A stretch of DNA of 64,000 nucleotides from UBA8752 sp049610565 (GTDB lineage: Bacteria; Bacteroidota; Bacteroidia; Flavobacteriales_D; Sanyastnellaceae). Under the pieces are notes generated by a model. The model was not told where the DNA came from, ran no database searches, and saw only the letters and a list, made by a program, of their open reading frames with translations. The DNA is taken from contig JBMYZR010000001.1 in assembly GCA_049610565.1 (NCBI GenBank), positions 1 to 64,000 of the forward strand, read 5' to 3'. This document shows positions 24,572-33,701 of the stretch, piece by piece (position 1 is the stretch's first letter; each line of letters begins with the position of its first letter). A program made the translations under genes and the position numbers.

Positions 24572-26243
24572 AGATCTCCGCGTAGCGGGACAGGACCAGC
24601 CCCATGCGGAGCCCCATTTCCTCGAGGACATCGCCCATGGCCTTGTACACCATGGCGCTTTCGGCGGTGTAGCGGCCCTTGCGGATGTCTTCCTTCCGTC
24701 CCTTCCGCATCTGCTGCCGCACCCCATCGAGCTCGATCAGAATGGACTCGGCCTTGCCCATGTGCACCTCGGCCTCGCCATAGGGCGGTGCGATGGGCGC
24801 ATTGAGCAGACCGAGGGTGGCCATGATCTCCTCGAGCATGTCCATCATCTCCGTCAGACGCTTGCGTTGCTTGGGCACGAAGAAGACCTCGTCGCGTTCC
24901 CGTTCCCGCTGGAGGTCCCTGAACCGGTCGGCCAGACCGACGACCTGCCCCATTTCCGTCGTCCATTCGAGGAGGAATTGGACCTGCCGATAGGTCGAGC
25001 CGGACAGCTTGCTGCGGGCGAGGCGTTCGAGGAAGCCCTTGATTTCGCCTTCGTAGCGTGCGCCCAGGTTGTGGCCCTCCAGGAGGCGGTCTGAAATCGC
25101 CTTGCGCTTGCCGGGGTTCAGCTCGTCGAGCAGCAGCTTCATGTCCCGGATCAAGTCGACGGCGAGGGCATGGTGCCGCTCGGCTTCCCGCTGGGCCTCG
25201 AGGACCTGCAGCTCCGGCGCATCCATGACGCTGGCGGTGACCAGCGGGCTCTTGAACCCGCGGATGCCCTCACCCGGTACGAGGCGACGCACCAGCCACA
25301 GGATGGACTTGGGGAACAGGCCGAACAGCAGGGTGACGACCAGATTGAACCCGGAGTGGAACAGGGCCAGGTGAATGGCGGTGTCCACGGCGCCATCGCC
25401 CATCGGGGCCAGGAACCACGCGATGCCGTCGAGGACCCAATGCAGGACGGGCAAGGTGAGCACGACACCGAAGACGTTGATCAACAGGTGGCTCAAGGCG
25501 GCCCTGCGCGCTTCCCTGCCTGCCACCAGGGAGGCGAGGATCACTGTCGAGGTCGTCCCGATGTTGGCCCCGAGCAGCATGACGGCTCCGCCCCACTCGG
25601 ACACGACGCCCCCTGCCGCGAGCGTGATGATGAGGGCCATCATCGCCGAAGAACTCTGCAGGGCGACGGTGCCGACCATGCCGATGGCCACGATGCCCAG
25701 CGTACCGAGAATGCCGCTTTCGGAGAACTGCCCGAGGAATTGGGCCAGGCCAGCCTCCGTGACGGGAGGAACCCCCTCCTTGAGAAGGCCGAGTCCCACG
25801 AACATCAGGGCAAACCCGATCACCGCCTCCCCGGCGGACCGTGTCCGGCGGCGTTGGGCAAACAGCAGCGGCAAGGCGAAGGCGAGGATGGGCAAGGCCA
25901 GGCTGCCCACCGAAGGCTTGCTGATGGTGAGCGCCACGAGCCAACCGGTCACCGTGGTCCCGAGGTTGGCGCCGAGGAGCACGAAATACGCCTCCGACAA
26001 TCGGAGCAGGCCCACCTGCACGAAGCTGACCGCCATGAGCGAGGTGACGCTGCTCGACTGAAGGATGCCCGTGAGGCTCAACCCTGAGAGGTAGGCCCGG
26101 GTCGGGTTCCGGGTCACGGCCGACACGGCGGAACGCAGCCTTCGTCCGGTCAGGCGCTGGATGGACTCGCTCATCAGGACCATGCCGTAGATGAAGAGGC
26201 CGAGCGCGCCCACGAGGTGAAGGACCTGCAGCAGTGAATTCAT
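24561..26243 (-). CDS. Na/Pi cotransporter family protein with PhoU-like tail
   Basis: A 560-residue inner-membrane protein of the type II Na+/phosphate cotransporter family. The two repeat units each carry the QSSS signature (LQSSSVTSLMAVSF near 61-74 and LQSSSAMMALIITLAAGG near 195-212) and a GANLGTT/GANIGTT motif. A C-terminal cytoplasmic PhoU-like helical domain spans about 360-560. Predicted to import phosphate with sodium, or to regulate phosphate uptake. It is close to the PiT-like permease but not in one operon with it. Confidence 0.9.
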   Translation of the reverse strand: MNSLLQVLHLVGALGLFIYGMVLMSESIQRLTGRRLRSAVSAVTRNPTRAYLSGLSLTGILQSSSVTSLMAVSFVQVGLLRLSEAYFVLLGANLGTTVTGWLVALTISKPSVGSLALPILAFALPLLFAQRRRTRSAGEAVIGFALMFVGLGLLKEGVPPVTEAGLAQFLGQFSESGILGTLGIVAIGMVGTVALQSSSAMMALIITLAAGGVVSEWGGAVMLLGANIGTTSTVILASLVAGREARRAALSHLLINVFGVVLTLPVLHWVLDGIAWFLAPMGDGAVDTAIHLALFHSGFNLVVTLLFGLFPKSILWLVRRLVPGEGIRGFKSPLVTASVMDAPELQVLEAQREAERHHALAVDLIRDMKLLLDELNPGKRKAISDRLLEGHNLGARYEGEIKGFLERLARSKLSGSTYRQVQFLLEWTTEMGQVVGLADRFRDLQRERERDEVFFVPKQRKRLTEMMDMLEEIMATLGLLNAPIAPPYGEAEVHMGKAESILIELDGVRQQMRKGRKEDIRKGRYTAESAMVYKAMGDVLEEMGLRMGLVLSRYAEIFRA

Positions 26244-26299
26244 GGCGGGCTTCGAAGGTCGGTGAAGTTGGCGGAATTCAAGGCGTGGACCCCAACGAA

Positions 26300-26325
26300 G
26301 AAGGGCCGCCCGCAGGCAGCCCTTC
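26300..26325 (-). terminator. Hairpin downstream of the large secreted protein
   Basis: An 11-base-pair stem with one mismatch (GAAGGGCCGCC against GGCAGCCCTTC, four-base loop) begins 27 bases after the stop of the 1439-residue gene. On the minus strand it is followed by TTCGTT, a poor U-tract. A rho-independent terminator is plausible. Confidence 0.45.
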
Positions 26326-26351
26326 CCTTTCAGTTCATGTCGACCGGTCGA

Positions 26352-29300
26352 TCACTCGGTGCAGTCGGTGGCGAAGGCCCCGAGCAGGATCAGGAGGTCG
26401 GACACGGAGGTCGTTCCATCGTCGTTGAGGTCGGTCGGACAGTTGTCCTCGGCGGTCACCTCGCAGGTGCCATCGTCCACCGTCGCGTTCTCGTCGTAGT
26501 TGTTGGCCTCCGGGTAGGTGCACCCGTAGCAGTCGTAAGTGCAGCTCTCGTCGTCGAACAGGGCGACGGCCGAGTAGTTGCATGCCGTGCCGTCCGTGCA
26601 ACCGAAGGCGGAGCTGTTGGCCGCACCCGGGGTGCCGTTGTCCACCCAGCTGCCCTGCCAGTTGTCCGGATCGTCGTTGTTGAGCGTCGGCAGGATGAGC
26701 TCGAGGGAAGCGCATCCACCGTCGGGGCTCGCCGCGAGGACGTTGCCGAGGATGCTGATCTCCTGGGACGGCCACGGATCGGCGTCGTCGTACGTGACGG
26801 CGTCGACCACATTGCCGAAGGCGTCCTGCAGCTGGGCGGTGCCGCCGCCGTTGCCCCAGTTGCCGTTGTCCATGAGGAACACGGTGATGCCCATGGCCGT
26901 GTAGTTGGCCTCGGCCACGGCACCCGGGACCACGAGGAAGTAGCTGTCCGCCGGAATCACCGTGCCCGCCGGGAAGGTCAGGGCCAGGGAAATGCTCTCC
27001 GGGTTGGAGAAGGCGAACCAGACTTCGTAACCGCTGAGGTCGGCTTCGTCACCGGCATTGTAGAACTCCACGTACTCCCAATCGAAGTCGCCTCCCTGGT
27101 TGTCGCAGGGGTTGTAGTGGATCTCGTTGACGATGATGTTGGGGAGGGTGTAGTAGCAGAGGTCGTTGTCTGCCACGGTCGCCGCCTCGTTGTAGTTGAG
27201 GGCCGTCGGATCCGTGCAGCCCGTGATGATGCAGCTTCCGTCGTCGGAGGTGGCATCCGGGTTGTAGTTGTCGGCGGCCGGGTCGGTACAGCCGGGGATG
27301 TTGGCGCAGGATCCATCGTCCTCGTTGGCCAGCGGCCAGTAGTTCGGGAAGGTGGAGTCGGTGCAACCGAGGCGCACCACGTCGGTGCTGTCGCGCGGCT
27401 CGATTTTCCAGTTGCCGTAGGCGTAGCCGGTCGGAGCGGTCACGCGGTAGGTGCGGCCGGCCTCGACCACGCCTGCGCCGAAGGCGTCATAGGCACGGTC
27501 ATTGACGCGGGCACCGCCACTGCCATCGTTGATGGACCACTCGGCGAACCCGAGATCCGGGTTGTCGCATTCACCGGTCACGGAGACGAGGACCGCCTCC
27601 CACTCCTCGAGGTTCACATCGCCGGAAGCGAGCACCTCGGCCGCCGGCAGCGGGTTGCCGGAAGACAGGATGGTGAGGGCGGGGTTCGGGAAGAAGTCGT
27701 TGCCGAACCAGCTGTCCGGCGCACCGGTGATCTCCACCTCATCGCCGACCTGGACGTTGCCGATGGACTCCGGCGTGGAATCCGAGCCACGGACCCAGAT
27801 GCCGGAGAAGGCGCCGGTTCCATTCTGGACGGTGAAGGCCGCCTGGTTGCCGAAGGAACCGTCGTCGGTGAGGTAGACCCCCGTCACGATGCCCGTCGTG
27901 GTCACGATGCCCGTGGTCAGGCCTTCGTTGATCTCCTGGATGGTCACGTTGGGGATGAACAGGCAGCTGCCGTCGTCCACGGTCGCGTTCGGGTCGTAGT
28001 TGATGGCGAACGGATCCGTGCAGCCCTCAGTGTTGTCGGCGCACAGCCCGGTGAAGTCGTGGCTGTTGTAGCCTTCAAGGGCGTTGTTGAGCGCGTAGTC
28101 GTTGTCGAGCACGATCCACTCACTGTCCTCGGCGGTCGTTCCGGCCGAAGCGGCCCAGTCGCCACCGTTTCCGAAGGAAATCGGGGACTTCCGGCGCAGG
28201 GTGTGGTTCTGCGTGGCGTTGGTCACGCCAGCGACGTCCCAACCCGAACCGGGGTCCAGGCCGTAGGGCTCACCAATGGCGTCGATCAGTTCCCAATCCC
28301 CACCGTTGCCGAAGGCGGCGCCGGCGCTGTAGATGAGGCCCCAGGCGTCGTCACCATTGGACAGGAACGTCCACGTGGCATCTGCGCTGTCGAGCAGGGC
28401 GGCGTTGGCACTGGGGTGGACGATCAGGTAGGTCTCCCCTGCGCCGATGGACGCGTCCGTGGCGAAGATGTCGTTCCAGAAGTCCCACTCCTGCGCGGCC
28501 GGGTCGCTGTTGTTGGCTCCGTTGGACTGGCTTGCCAGACCGTAAAGGGCCAAGCTCACCGGACCGCTGGTCGGGTTGTAGATCTCGAGGTACTTGTTGT
28601 TGGAGGACCCTTCGGCATACTCGCTGAAGAACAGGTCGCAGGGCTCGCTGCCCGTGCAGGACCCGTCGTCGATGTCGGCCCCGTCCACGAAGTTGTCAGC
28701 GTTGGGCAGGGTGCAGCCGTACAGCAGGACATCGTCGCCGTCGCGCGGGATGACCTTGTAGTTGCCGAAGCTGTAGTGCAACGGGCCGGTCACCTGGAAC
28801 TGGGCGTTGATCACCACCTCACCGGTGGCCTGGTGGTCCCATCCGCGGTCGTCGACGCGCAGTTCACCGGAACCGTCGTCGATGCCCCATTCGCCGTTGC
28901 CGAGGTCCGGAGAGGACACGACGCCCGTCGACTGGACAAGGACGCCCTCCCATTCCTCCATGTCGGCCGCTGCGGTGCCGAGCACTTCGGCTGCCGGCAG
29001 ATCGTTGCCCTGGCTGACGATGCTGGTGACGAGCGGGTTGCCGCCCACACCCTGAATCTGGGTCAGGTCGAAGTACTCCCCGATGACACCGGTCAGGGCG
29101 ACGAAGTCTCCCACGGTCACGGCGACCTCCGGGTTGAATCCGAACATGCCGCTGTAGGCGCCCGTGCCCTCCTGGAGGCTGAACAGGCTGCCGTACACGC
29201 CGGTCACGATGCCGCTCACGGTCACGAGCGAGTCGTTGAAGACCGGCGGATCGAGCGTCTGGCCCTGCTGGATCGTGGCGATGGAAATGGCGCCGTCGAC

Positions 29301-30671
29301 CACCTCGCAGCTGTCATCGTCGATGATGGCGTCGGCGTCGTAGTTGTTGGCGGCGGGGTTGGTGCAGCCCAGTTTCTGGAAGTCGTCCGCGTCGCGGGGC
29401 TCGATGCTGTTGCCGAATCCGCCGTTGATGGCGCCGGTCACCCGGTAGGTGTCGCCGAGCATGGCGCCCTGCTCCGTGTAGCCGTCGTAGCCGAGGTCGT
29501 CCACGGTGTGGTTGCCCGATCCGTCGTCGATGGTGAACTCGCCGAAGTTGTTGATCTCGCCGGTGATGGCACCCGTCACTTGGCAGAGGACGCCCTCGTA
29601 TTCCTCGAGGTTGGCGTCCGCAGTGGACAGCACAAGCGGGGCCGGAAGGGCGTTGCCGCTGTTGAGGATGGTCGCGGAAGCGCCGGTCAGCTGGGTTCCC
29701 CCATTGAAGCTGCCGACGGTGCCCTCGACGAGAACGCTGTCGCCCATGGCCACCTGCGTCGTGTCGTCGAGCAGGCCGCCCCCGACGTAGATGAAGATGC
29801 CGCTCCAGGCGCCTTCACCGTCCTGGATGGACGTGTTGCTGCCGTAGACACCGGTCACGACACCGCGAACGAGGACGGTCTGGCCGTTGAAGATGCCGTC
29901 ATCCTCGGCGCCCATGTCCTGCTGGATGGCGCTGATGGTCACCTCGGTGGGGTACGTGCAGCTGCCGTCGTCGAACGTGGCGTTGGAATTGTAGTTGGTG
30001 GCGCTCTCATCGGTGCAACCTCCGATCTCGATGCCGTCGAGGATGCACTCCTCCACGAGCAGGGCGATGTCGGCTGCCGTCTGCTCCTGACCGGCGTTGT
30101 GGTCGAAGCAATCCGTGGCGCCCGAAGCGTCGGAGTAAATGGTCCAATTCGCACCGTTCCACGTCTCCCCGTCCGGGGCCGTGGTCGTGCGGAGGGCATA
30201 TCCATCCTCGAACTCGTGGCAGGTGTCGGTCCCGTCCTCGCCAATCACACCGAAGAAGTCGACGATGACGCCTTCTGCGTTGTACAGGGCAATCTGGTCG
30301 TCGCCATTGCTGTCGGCGGAGCCGCCGGTGCCGGCGACGAGATCCGGAGCAAACCCGTAGGCGTCCTGAAATCCGGAAGCGGAATTGGCGACGTAGATGC
30401 AGCCCGTGTCGTAGAGGGTACCGTAGGCACCGAGGTCGAATTGGGAGGAGCTGGAGGGCTCGGCATTGCCGTTGGTCCAGCGGAGCAGGTACCAGCCGGT
30501 CAGATCCAGGTCAGCACCCGAGTTGTTGGCGATTTTGACGAACCGGGCGCTGGAGGCGTCCGTGGGGTCCGCGAGCATCGCGAGGTAGGCGGTTTGAGCA
30601 GAGAGGGTTCCGGTCAGCAGGACCGCGCAGAGAAGGGAAGCGAGCTTCCACATTTCATGTCGTTTCATCAT
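26352..30671 (-). CDS. Large secreted modular protein (lamin-tail and OB-like repeats, dockerin-like tail)
   Basis: A 1439-residue exported protein with a signal peptide ending near LSAQ (26). Modules in order: a lamin-tail-like domain (27-185); three related beta-rich repeats of OB-fold/DUF5689 type at about 243-433, 461-650 and 907-1100, each with GVVTGVY or similar, SIQDGxGAxSG, VxxGDxVxVxG and EEYEGVLxxVTG; lamin-tail domains at about 677-880 and 1178-1350. Nine GCTDPxAxNYxxxATxDDGSC-type cysteine linkers lie at about 218, 435, 652, 883, 1102, 1127, 1151, 1357 and 1383. The end is a dockerin-like CPTDLNDDGTTSVSDLLILL. Extracellular and probably surface-bound; OB plus lamin-tail domains often flank secreted nucleases, but no catalytic domain is visible. 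I saw no canonical type IX sorting domain. Alternative starts are at 30668 and 30653. Confidence 0.85.
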   Translation of the reverse strand: MMKRHEMWKLASLLCAVLLTGTLSAQTAYLAMLADPTDASSARFVKIANNSGADLDLTGWYLLRWTNGNAEPSSSSQFDLGAYGTLYDTGCIYVANSASGFQDAYGFAPDLVAGTGGSADSNGDDQIALYNAEGVIVDFFGVIGEDGTDTCHEFEDGYALRTTTAPDGETWNGANWTIYSDASGATDCFDHNAGQEQTAADIALLVEECILDGIEIGGCTDESATNYNSNATFDDGSCTYPTEVTISAIQQDMGAEDDGIFNGQTVLVRGVVTGVYGSNTSIQDGEGAWSGIFIYVGGGLLDDTTQVAMGDSVLVEGTVGSFNGGTQLTGASATILNSGNALPAPLVLSTADANLEEYEGVLCQVTGAITGEINNFGEFTIDDGSGNHTVDDLGYDGYTEQGAMLGDTYRVTGAINGGFGNSIEPRDADDFQKLGCTNPAANNYDADAIIDDDSCEVVDGAISIATIQQGQTLDPPVFNDSLVTVSGIVTGVYGSLFSLQEGTGAYSGMFGFNPEVAVTVGDFVALTGVIGEYFDLTQIQGVGGNPLVTSIVSQGNDLPAAEVLGTAAADMEEWEGVLVQSTGVVSSPDLGNGEWGIDDGSGELRVDDRGWDHQATGEVVINAQFQVTGPLHYSFGNYKVIPRDGDDVLLYGCTLPNADNFVDGADIDDGSCTGSEPCDLFFSEYAEGSSNNKYLEIYNPTSGPVSLALYGLASQSNGANNSDPAAQEWDFWNDIFATDASIGAGETYLIVHPSANAALLDSADATWTFLSNGDDAWGLIYSAGAAFGNGGDWELIDAIGEPYGLDPGSGWDVAGVTNATQNHTLRRKSPISFGNGGDWAASAGTTAEDSEWIVLDNDYALNNALEGYNSHDFTGLCADNTEGCTDPFAINYDPNATVDDGSCLFIPNVTIQEINEGLTTGIVTTTGIVTGVYLTDDGSFGNQAAFTVQNGTGAFSGIWVRGSDSTPESIGNVQVGDEVEITGAPDSWFGNDFFPNPALTILSSGNPLPAAEVLASGDVNLEEWEAVLVSVTGECDNPDLGFAEWSINDGSGGARVNDRAYDAFGAGVVEAGRTYRVTAPTGYAYGNWKIEPRDSTDVVRLGCTDSTFPNYWPLANEDDGSCANIPGCTDPAADNYNPDATSDDGSCIITGCTDPTALNYNEAATVADNDLCYYTLPNIIVNEIHYNPCDNQGGDFDWEYVEFYNAGDEADLSGYEVWFAFSNPESISLALTFPAGTVIPADSYFLVVPGAVAEANYTAMGITVFLMDNGNWGNGGGTAQLQDAFGNVVDAVTYDDADPWPSQEISILGNVLAASPDGGCASLELILPTLNNDDPDNWQGSWVDNGTPGAANSSAFGCTDGTACNYSAVALFDDESCTYDCYGCTYPEANNYDENATVDDGTCEVTAEDNCPTDLNDDGTTSVSDLLILLGAFATDCTE

Positions 30672-30688
30672 GTGGTTGTTGGCAGGGA

Positions 30689-30696
30689 CGAAATTA
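30689..30696 (-). promoter_or_regulatory. Candidate -7 box for the large secreted protein
   Basis: Minus-strand TAATTTCG is one base off TAnnTTTG, 17 bases before the ATG at 30671. A TTG lies 16 bases upstream of it. The intergenic stretch to rnhB is about 110 bases and AT-richer than average. Confidence 0.45.
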
Positions 30697-30783
30697 GGCC
30701 CAATTGAGGTCCCAACACCTTGATTGCGTTGATGTTTAACTCAACCGTAACGGGTAATGGAGACCGACTTCACGCCGGCGGGG

Positions 30784-31395
30784 TCAGGGGGCGAATAATG
30801 TCCCCTGTACGCCCCGGAAAGTGATCCGGTGGTGGACCGTGTGTCCGTGCAGGCGCAGGGCCTCTTTGTGGGCGGGTGTGGGGTAGCCCTTGTTGCCGGA
30901 CCATCCATAATCCGGATGCTGTTCGGACAGCGTGTCCATGAGGGCATCGCGGTGGGTCTTGGCGAGGATGCTCGCCGCTGCGATGGCGAGGAAACGCCCG
31001 TCCCCCTTGACTTCACAGGTGTGCGGGATGGAGTGGGGCTTGAACCGGTTTCCGTCGATCAACAGGTGCTCGGGGATCTGGCCCAGCCCGTCGATGGCCC
31101 GGTGCATGGCGAGGTAGGTCGCCTGCAAAATGTTGACCCGGCCGATTTCCTCCACGCTGGCCCACCCGACGCACCAGGCGGCCGCCTGGGACTCGATGGC
31201 GGCACGCAGGCGGTTCCGCGCCGCAGCGTCCAGGCGCTTGCTGTCGTCCAGCCCCAGCTGGAGCCAGCCTTCGCCATGGGGGCCCGGAATGACGGCGGCG
31301 GCGGTCACCGGACCGGCCAGACAGCCCCGTCCGGCCTCATCGACCCCGGCCTCGAGGCGGCCTTGTTCCCCATACATCGACAGCGCCCCCTTCAT
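30784..31395 (-). CDS. rnhB: Ribonuclease HII
   Basis: RNase HII cleaves RNA in RNA-DNA hybrids and removes single ribonucleotides from DNA. The 203-residue protein has the first catalytic motif GVDEAGRGCLAGPV (residues 17-30), LDDSKRLD, LLIDGNRFK, and the basic-Asp region ILAKTHRDALM. The length is standard. The ATG at 31395 overlaps the stop of the glycosyltransferase upstream as ATGA, implying translational coupling. Confidence 0.96.
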   Translation of the reverse strand: MKGALSMYGEQGRLEAGVDEAGRGCLAGPVTAAAVIPGPHGEGWLQLGLDDSKRLDAAARNRLRAAIESQAAAWCVGWASVEEIGRVNILQATYLAMHRAIDGLGQIPEHLLIDGNRFKPHSIPHTCEVKGDGRFLAIAAASILAKTHRDALMDTLSEQHPDYGWSGNKGYPTPAHKEALRLHGHTVHHRITFRGVQGTLFAP

Positions 31396-32582
31396 TTTTC
31401 CTCTGCGATGGCAGGGGCCATGGCCAAGCCAGCTTCCTCACCGGCCTTGGCGATGCACGTCCACAGCAGCGATGCGGTGCGTTCCCAACTGAACGCCTCG
31501 GCCCGTCGCCGGCCCAGTTCCACCAGCTGTTCACCCAACGCGGGCTCCCGCTCCAACCGCAGCATGGCCGCAGCGACCGCATCCGCGTCTCCTGGATCCA
31601 CCTCCAACCCGGCCCCGTCAGCCACCTCAGGCAGGGACGTCCGGTCCGAATGAATGGTGGGCGTCCCCGCAGAGAACGCCTCGATGAGGGGAATGCCGAA
31701 GCCTTCGAACCACGGAATGAACACCAGCCCCTCGGCGGCGGCCAGAACGGCAGCCAGTTCATCCTGGGGCAACCAGCCCGAACCGTGGATGTGCGCCTGG
31801 ATCTCCTCCGGCATTTCCTCCATGGCGTCCCGGACGTCAAACCCCCGTTTGCGCCACATGGCCTTGCCCACAAGGAGCAGATCCCATTGTCCGCCCTGCT
31901 CCCGGTAGCGGCGGAATGCCGTCAACAGACCCTCCATGTTCTTCCGTGGATGCTGGGTTCCGATGAAGACGAAATAGGGCTGCCCCCCGGTCAACCGCGC
32001 CCGGATGCGCCGCGCCTCCTGCTCCATGTCCAGCCCGAGTGCACCGTGGTACGCCGCGCCGGCTCCGTTGTAGACCACGTCGATGCGACGGGGATCGATG
32101 CCGTATTGCTCCGCGATGTCATCCGCGCTGTATTGGCTCACCGTGGCCAACCGAACCGCAGCCCGCGCGGCCTCGGGAAACCGCCTCCGATAATGCCGCG
32201 CCACCCGGGGCGGGAGCCACTCCGGGTGGTGTTCGAAATTGAGGTCGTGCTGGACGGCCACCTGCGGCACGGCGGTGCGCCGGCTCAGGAACCCATCGGG
32301 CGACACGAACAGGTCCGCCCTGATCCGCCTCAACATCCAGGGAATGCTGTGGTCCATCCACCAGTTGACCAGGAAGGGCCTGCGCGCCGGAGGCCACACC
32401 CAATGCAGGGTCACGTTGTCGTCGGGGAACAGCTCCTCGGGCGGATTGCGGTCAAAGAAGAGGTGGAATTCGTGTTCGGGGTGGTCGGCCACGATGCGCT
32501 GGACCGTCTCCAGGGTGAACCAACCGATGCCATCCAAGCGACCCGGAATCACCAGGCGGGTGTTGATCGCGATGATGGCCAT
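31392..32582 (-). CDS. GT4-type glycosyltransferase
   Basis: A 396-residue cytoplasmic retaining glycosyltransferase of the GT-B/GT4 family, probably adding a sugar to a surface polysaccharide. Motifs include the N-terminal NTRLVIPGRLDGIGWF donor/acceptor region, FIGTQHPRKNMEGLL at the start of the C-terminal domain, and the GT4 nucleotide-sugar signature GFGIPLIEAFSAGTP (EX7E-like). Donor and acceptor cannot be told. It is divergent from the Wzz-like and O-antigen-ligase-like genes, so all three may act on the same polymer. Confidence 0.88.
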   Translation of the reverse strand: MAIIAINTRLVIPGRLDGIGWFTLETVQRIVADHPEHEFHLFFDRNPPEELFPDDNVTLHWVWPPARRPFLVNWWMDHSIPWMLRRIRADLFVSPDGFLSRRTAVPQVAVQHDLNFEHHPEWLPPRVARHYRRRFPEAARAAVRLATVSQYSADDIAEQYGIDPRRIDVVYNGAGAAYHGALGLDMEQEARRIRARLTGGQPYFVFIGTQHPRKNMEGLLTAFRRYREQGGQWDLLLVGKAMWRKRGFDVRDAMEEMPEEIQAHIHGSGWLPQDELAAVLAAAEGLVFIPWFEGFGIPLIEAFSAGTPTIHSDRTSLPEVADGAGLEVDPGDADAVAAAMLRLEREPALGEQLVELGRRRAEAFSWERTASLLWTCIAKAGEEAGLAMAPAIAEEK

Positions 32583-32587
32583 GGCGG

Positions 32588-32618
32588 CGAAACTACACCC
32601 CACACCCCCTGAAGGAAA
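32588..32618 (-). promoter_or_regulatory. Promoter (TTTC, 19 bases, TAGTTTCG) at the glycosyltransferase start
   Basis: Minus-strand TTTC (32618-32615), 19 bases, then TAGTTTCG (32595-32588), each one base off the TTTG-N19-TAnnTTTG consensus with exact spacing. Five bases separate the box from the ATG at 32582. Confidence 0.55.
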
Positions 32619-32708
32619 GTCGACCGCATACTGCAACGCCGGAGGTGTCCGTTCTCGTCCCATCCTTGTGCATCTTGCACGCCGCTTCACACGCCCAACA
32701 CCACGACC

Positions 32709-33701
32709 ATGACCGACTCCCACCATCCCGATGCCGGCGGAGATGCCGCCCTCCTGAAGCGCATCTGGGGCTGGCGCCAACCCTTGATCATCGCCGGCGT
32801 GCTCGGCGGCATCGTCAGCGCCGCCGCATCGTTCGTGATCGAGCCTGAATTCCAGTCTTCCGTGGTGCTGTTTGCCCTGCCACAACAATCGATCGGAGCG
32901 CAGTTCTACGAATCCGAGAAGCGGGAGGACATCCTGGCCTATGGAGAAACGGAGGATGCGGAACGGCTCCTGCAGATCCTCAATTCCGACCGGATCCGGC
33001 GCCGCATCATCGAGAAATACGACCTGTGGGCGCACTATGACATCGACCGGTCCGAGCCCGGATCGCAAGCGGCCATGGCCAAGGTCTACTCCGGCAAGGT
33101 GGACGCCGCCTTGACCCGGTACGGCTCGATCCAGATTGACGTCTTCGATACCGACCCGACCATGGCCCGGGACATGGCCAACGACATCGCCAACCTCACC
33201 GACTCGGTCTCCAACCAACTCCGGAACGACCGTGCCATGGAGGCTTTCCGGTACGCCAAGCAGAGCCTCGAGCAGCACCAGCGCGGCATCGAGCGCATGG
33301 AGGACCGGCTGGCCGAACTCCGCCGCGAGGGGGTGTACGATTACCCCGTCCAGATCGAAGGACTGAACGATCAATACGCCACCGCCCTCGCCGAAGGACA
33401 ACCCACCCGGGCCGCCAACATCCTCGGGAAGATGGAGAAGCTGGCGCCCTATGCCACCGAGTTCAACCAGCTGACCACCAAGCTCGAAGACGCCTTCGAA
33501 CAGGAGGCCGTCCTGAAGAAGCGCTTCGACCTCAACAAGCTGGACGCCGAATCGCAGATTCCCGCCGCCTTCGTCGTCGACCGCGCCGCCGTGTCCGACA
33601 AGAAGGCCCGCCCCGTCCGCTGGCTCATCACCGTCATGGGCGCCATTTCAGTGGTGCTGGCGAGTCTGGTGTTCCTGTTGTTCCGGGAAGCCGTCAGCTG
33701 A
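32709..33701 (+). CDS. Wzz-like polysaccharide chain-length determinant
   Basis: A 330-residue inner-membrane protein with the polysaccharide co-polymerase layout: a first membrane segment (about 24-45), a long periplasmic helical region (45-300) with a predicted coiled coil around 175-210, and a second membrane segment (about 305-325) followed by a few cytoplasmic residues. There is no tyrosine-kinase domain, so it is Wzz-type rather than Wzc-type. It would control the length of O-antigen or capsule made with the Wzy-like protein encoded immediately downstream (stop and start overlap as TGATG). Confidence 0.83.
   Translation: MTDSHHPDAGGDAALLKRIWGWRQPLIIAGVLGGIVSAAASFVIEPEFQSSVVLFALPQQSIGAQFYESEKREDILAYGETEDAERLLQILNSDRIRRRIIEKYDLWAHYDIDRSEPGSQAAMAKVYSGKVDAALTRYGSIQIDVFDTDPTMARDMANDIANLTDSVSNQLRNDRAMEAFRYAKQSLEQHQRGIERMEDRLAELRREGVYDYPVQIEGLNDQYATALAEGQPTRAANILGKMEKLAPYATEFNQLTTKLEDAFEQEAVLKKRFDLNKLDAESQIPAAFVVDRAAVSDKKARPVRWLITVMGAISVVLASLVFLLFREAVS

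Noticed and set aside
26262..30707. A plus-strand open frame of about 1481 codons opposite the large secreted protein.
   Set aside because: Its translation is Val/Gly/Asp/Ala-rich, lacks domains, and mirrors the minus-strand gene, which has a signal peptide, repeated domains and a promoter box.
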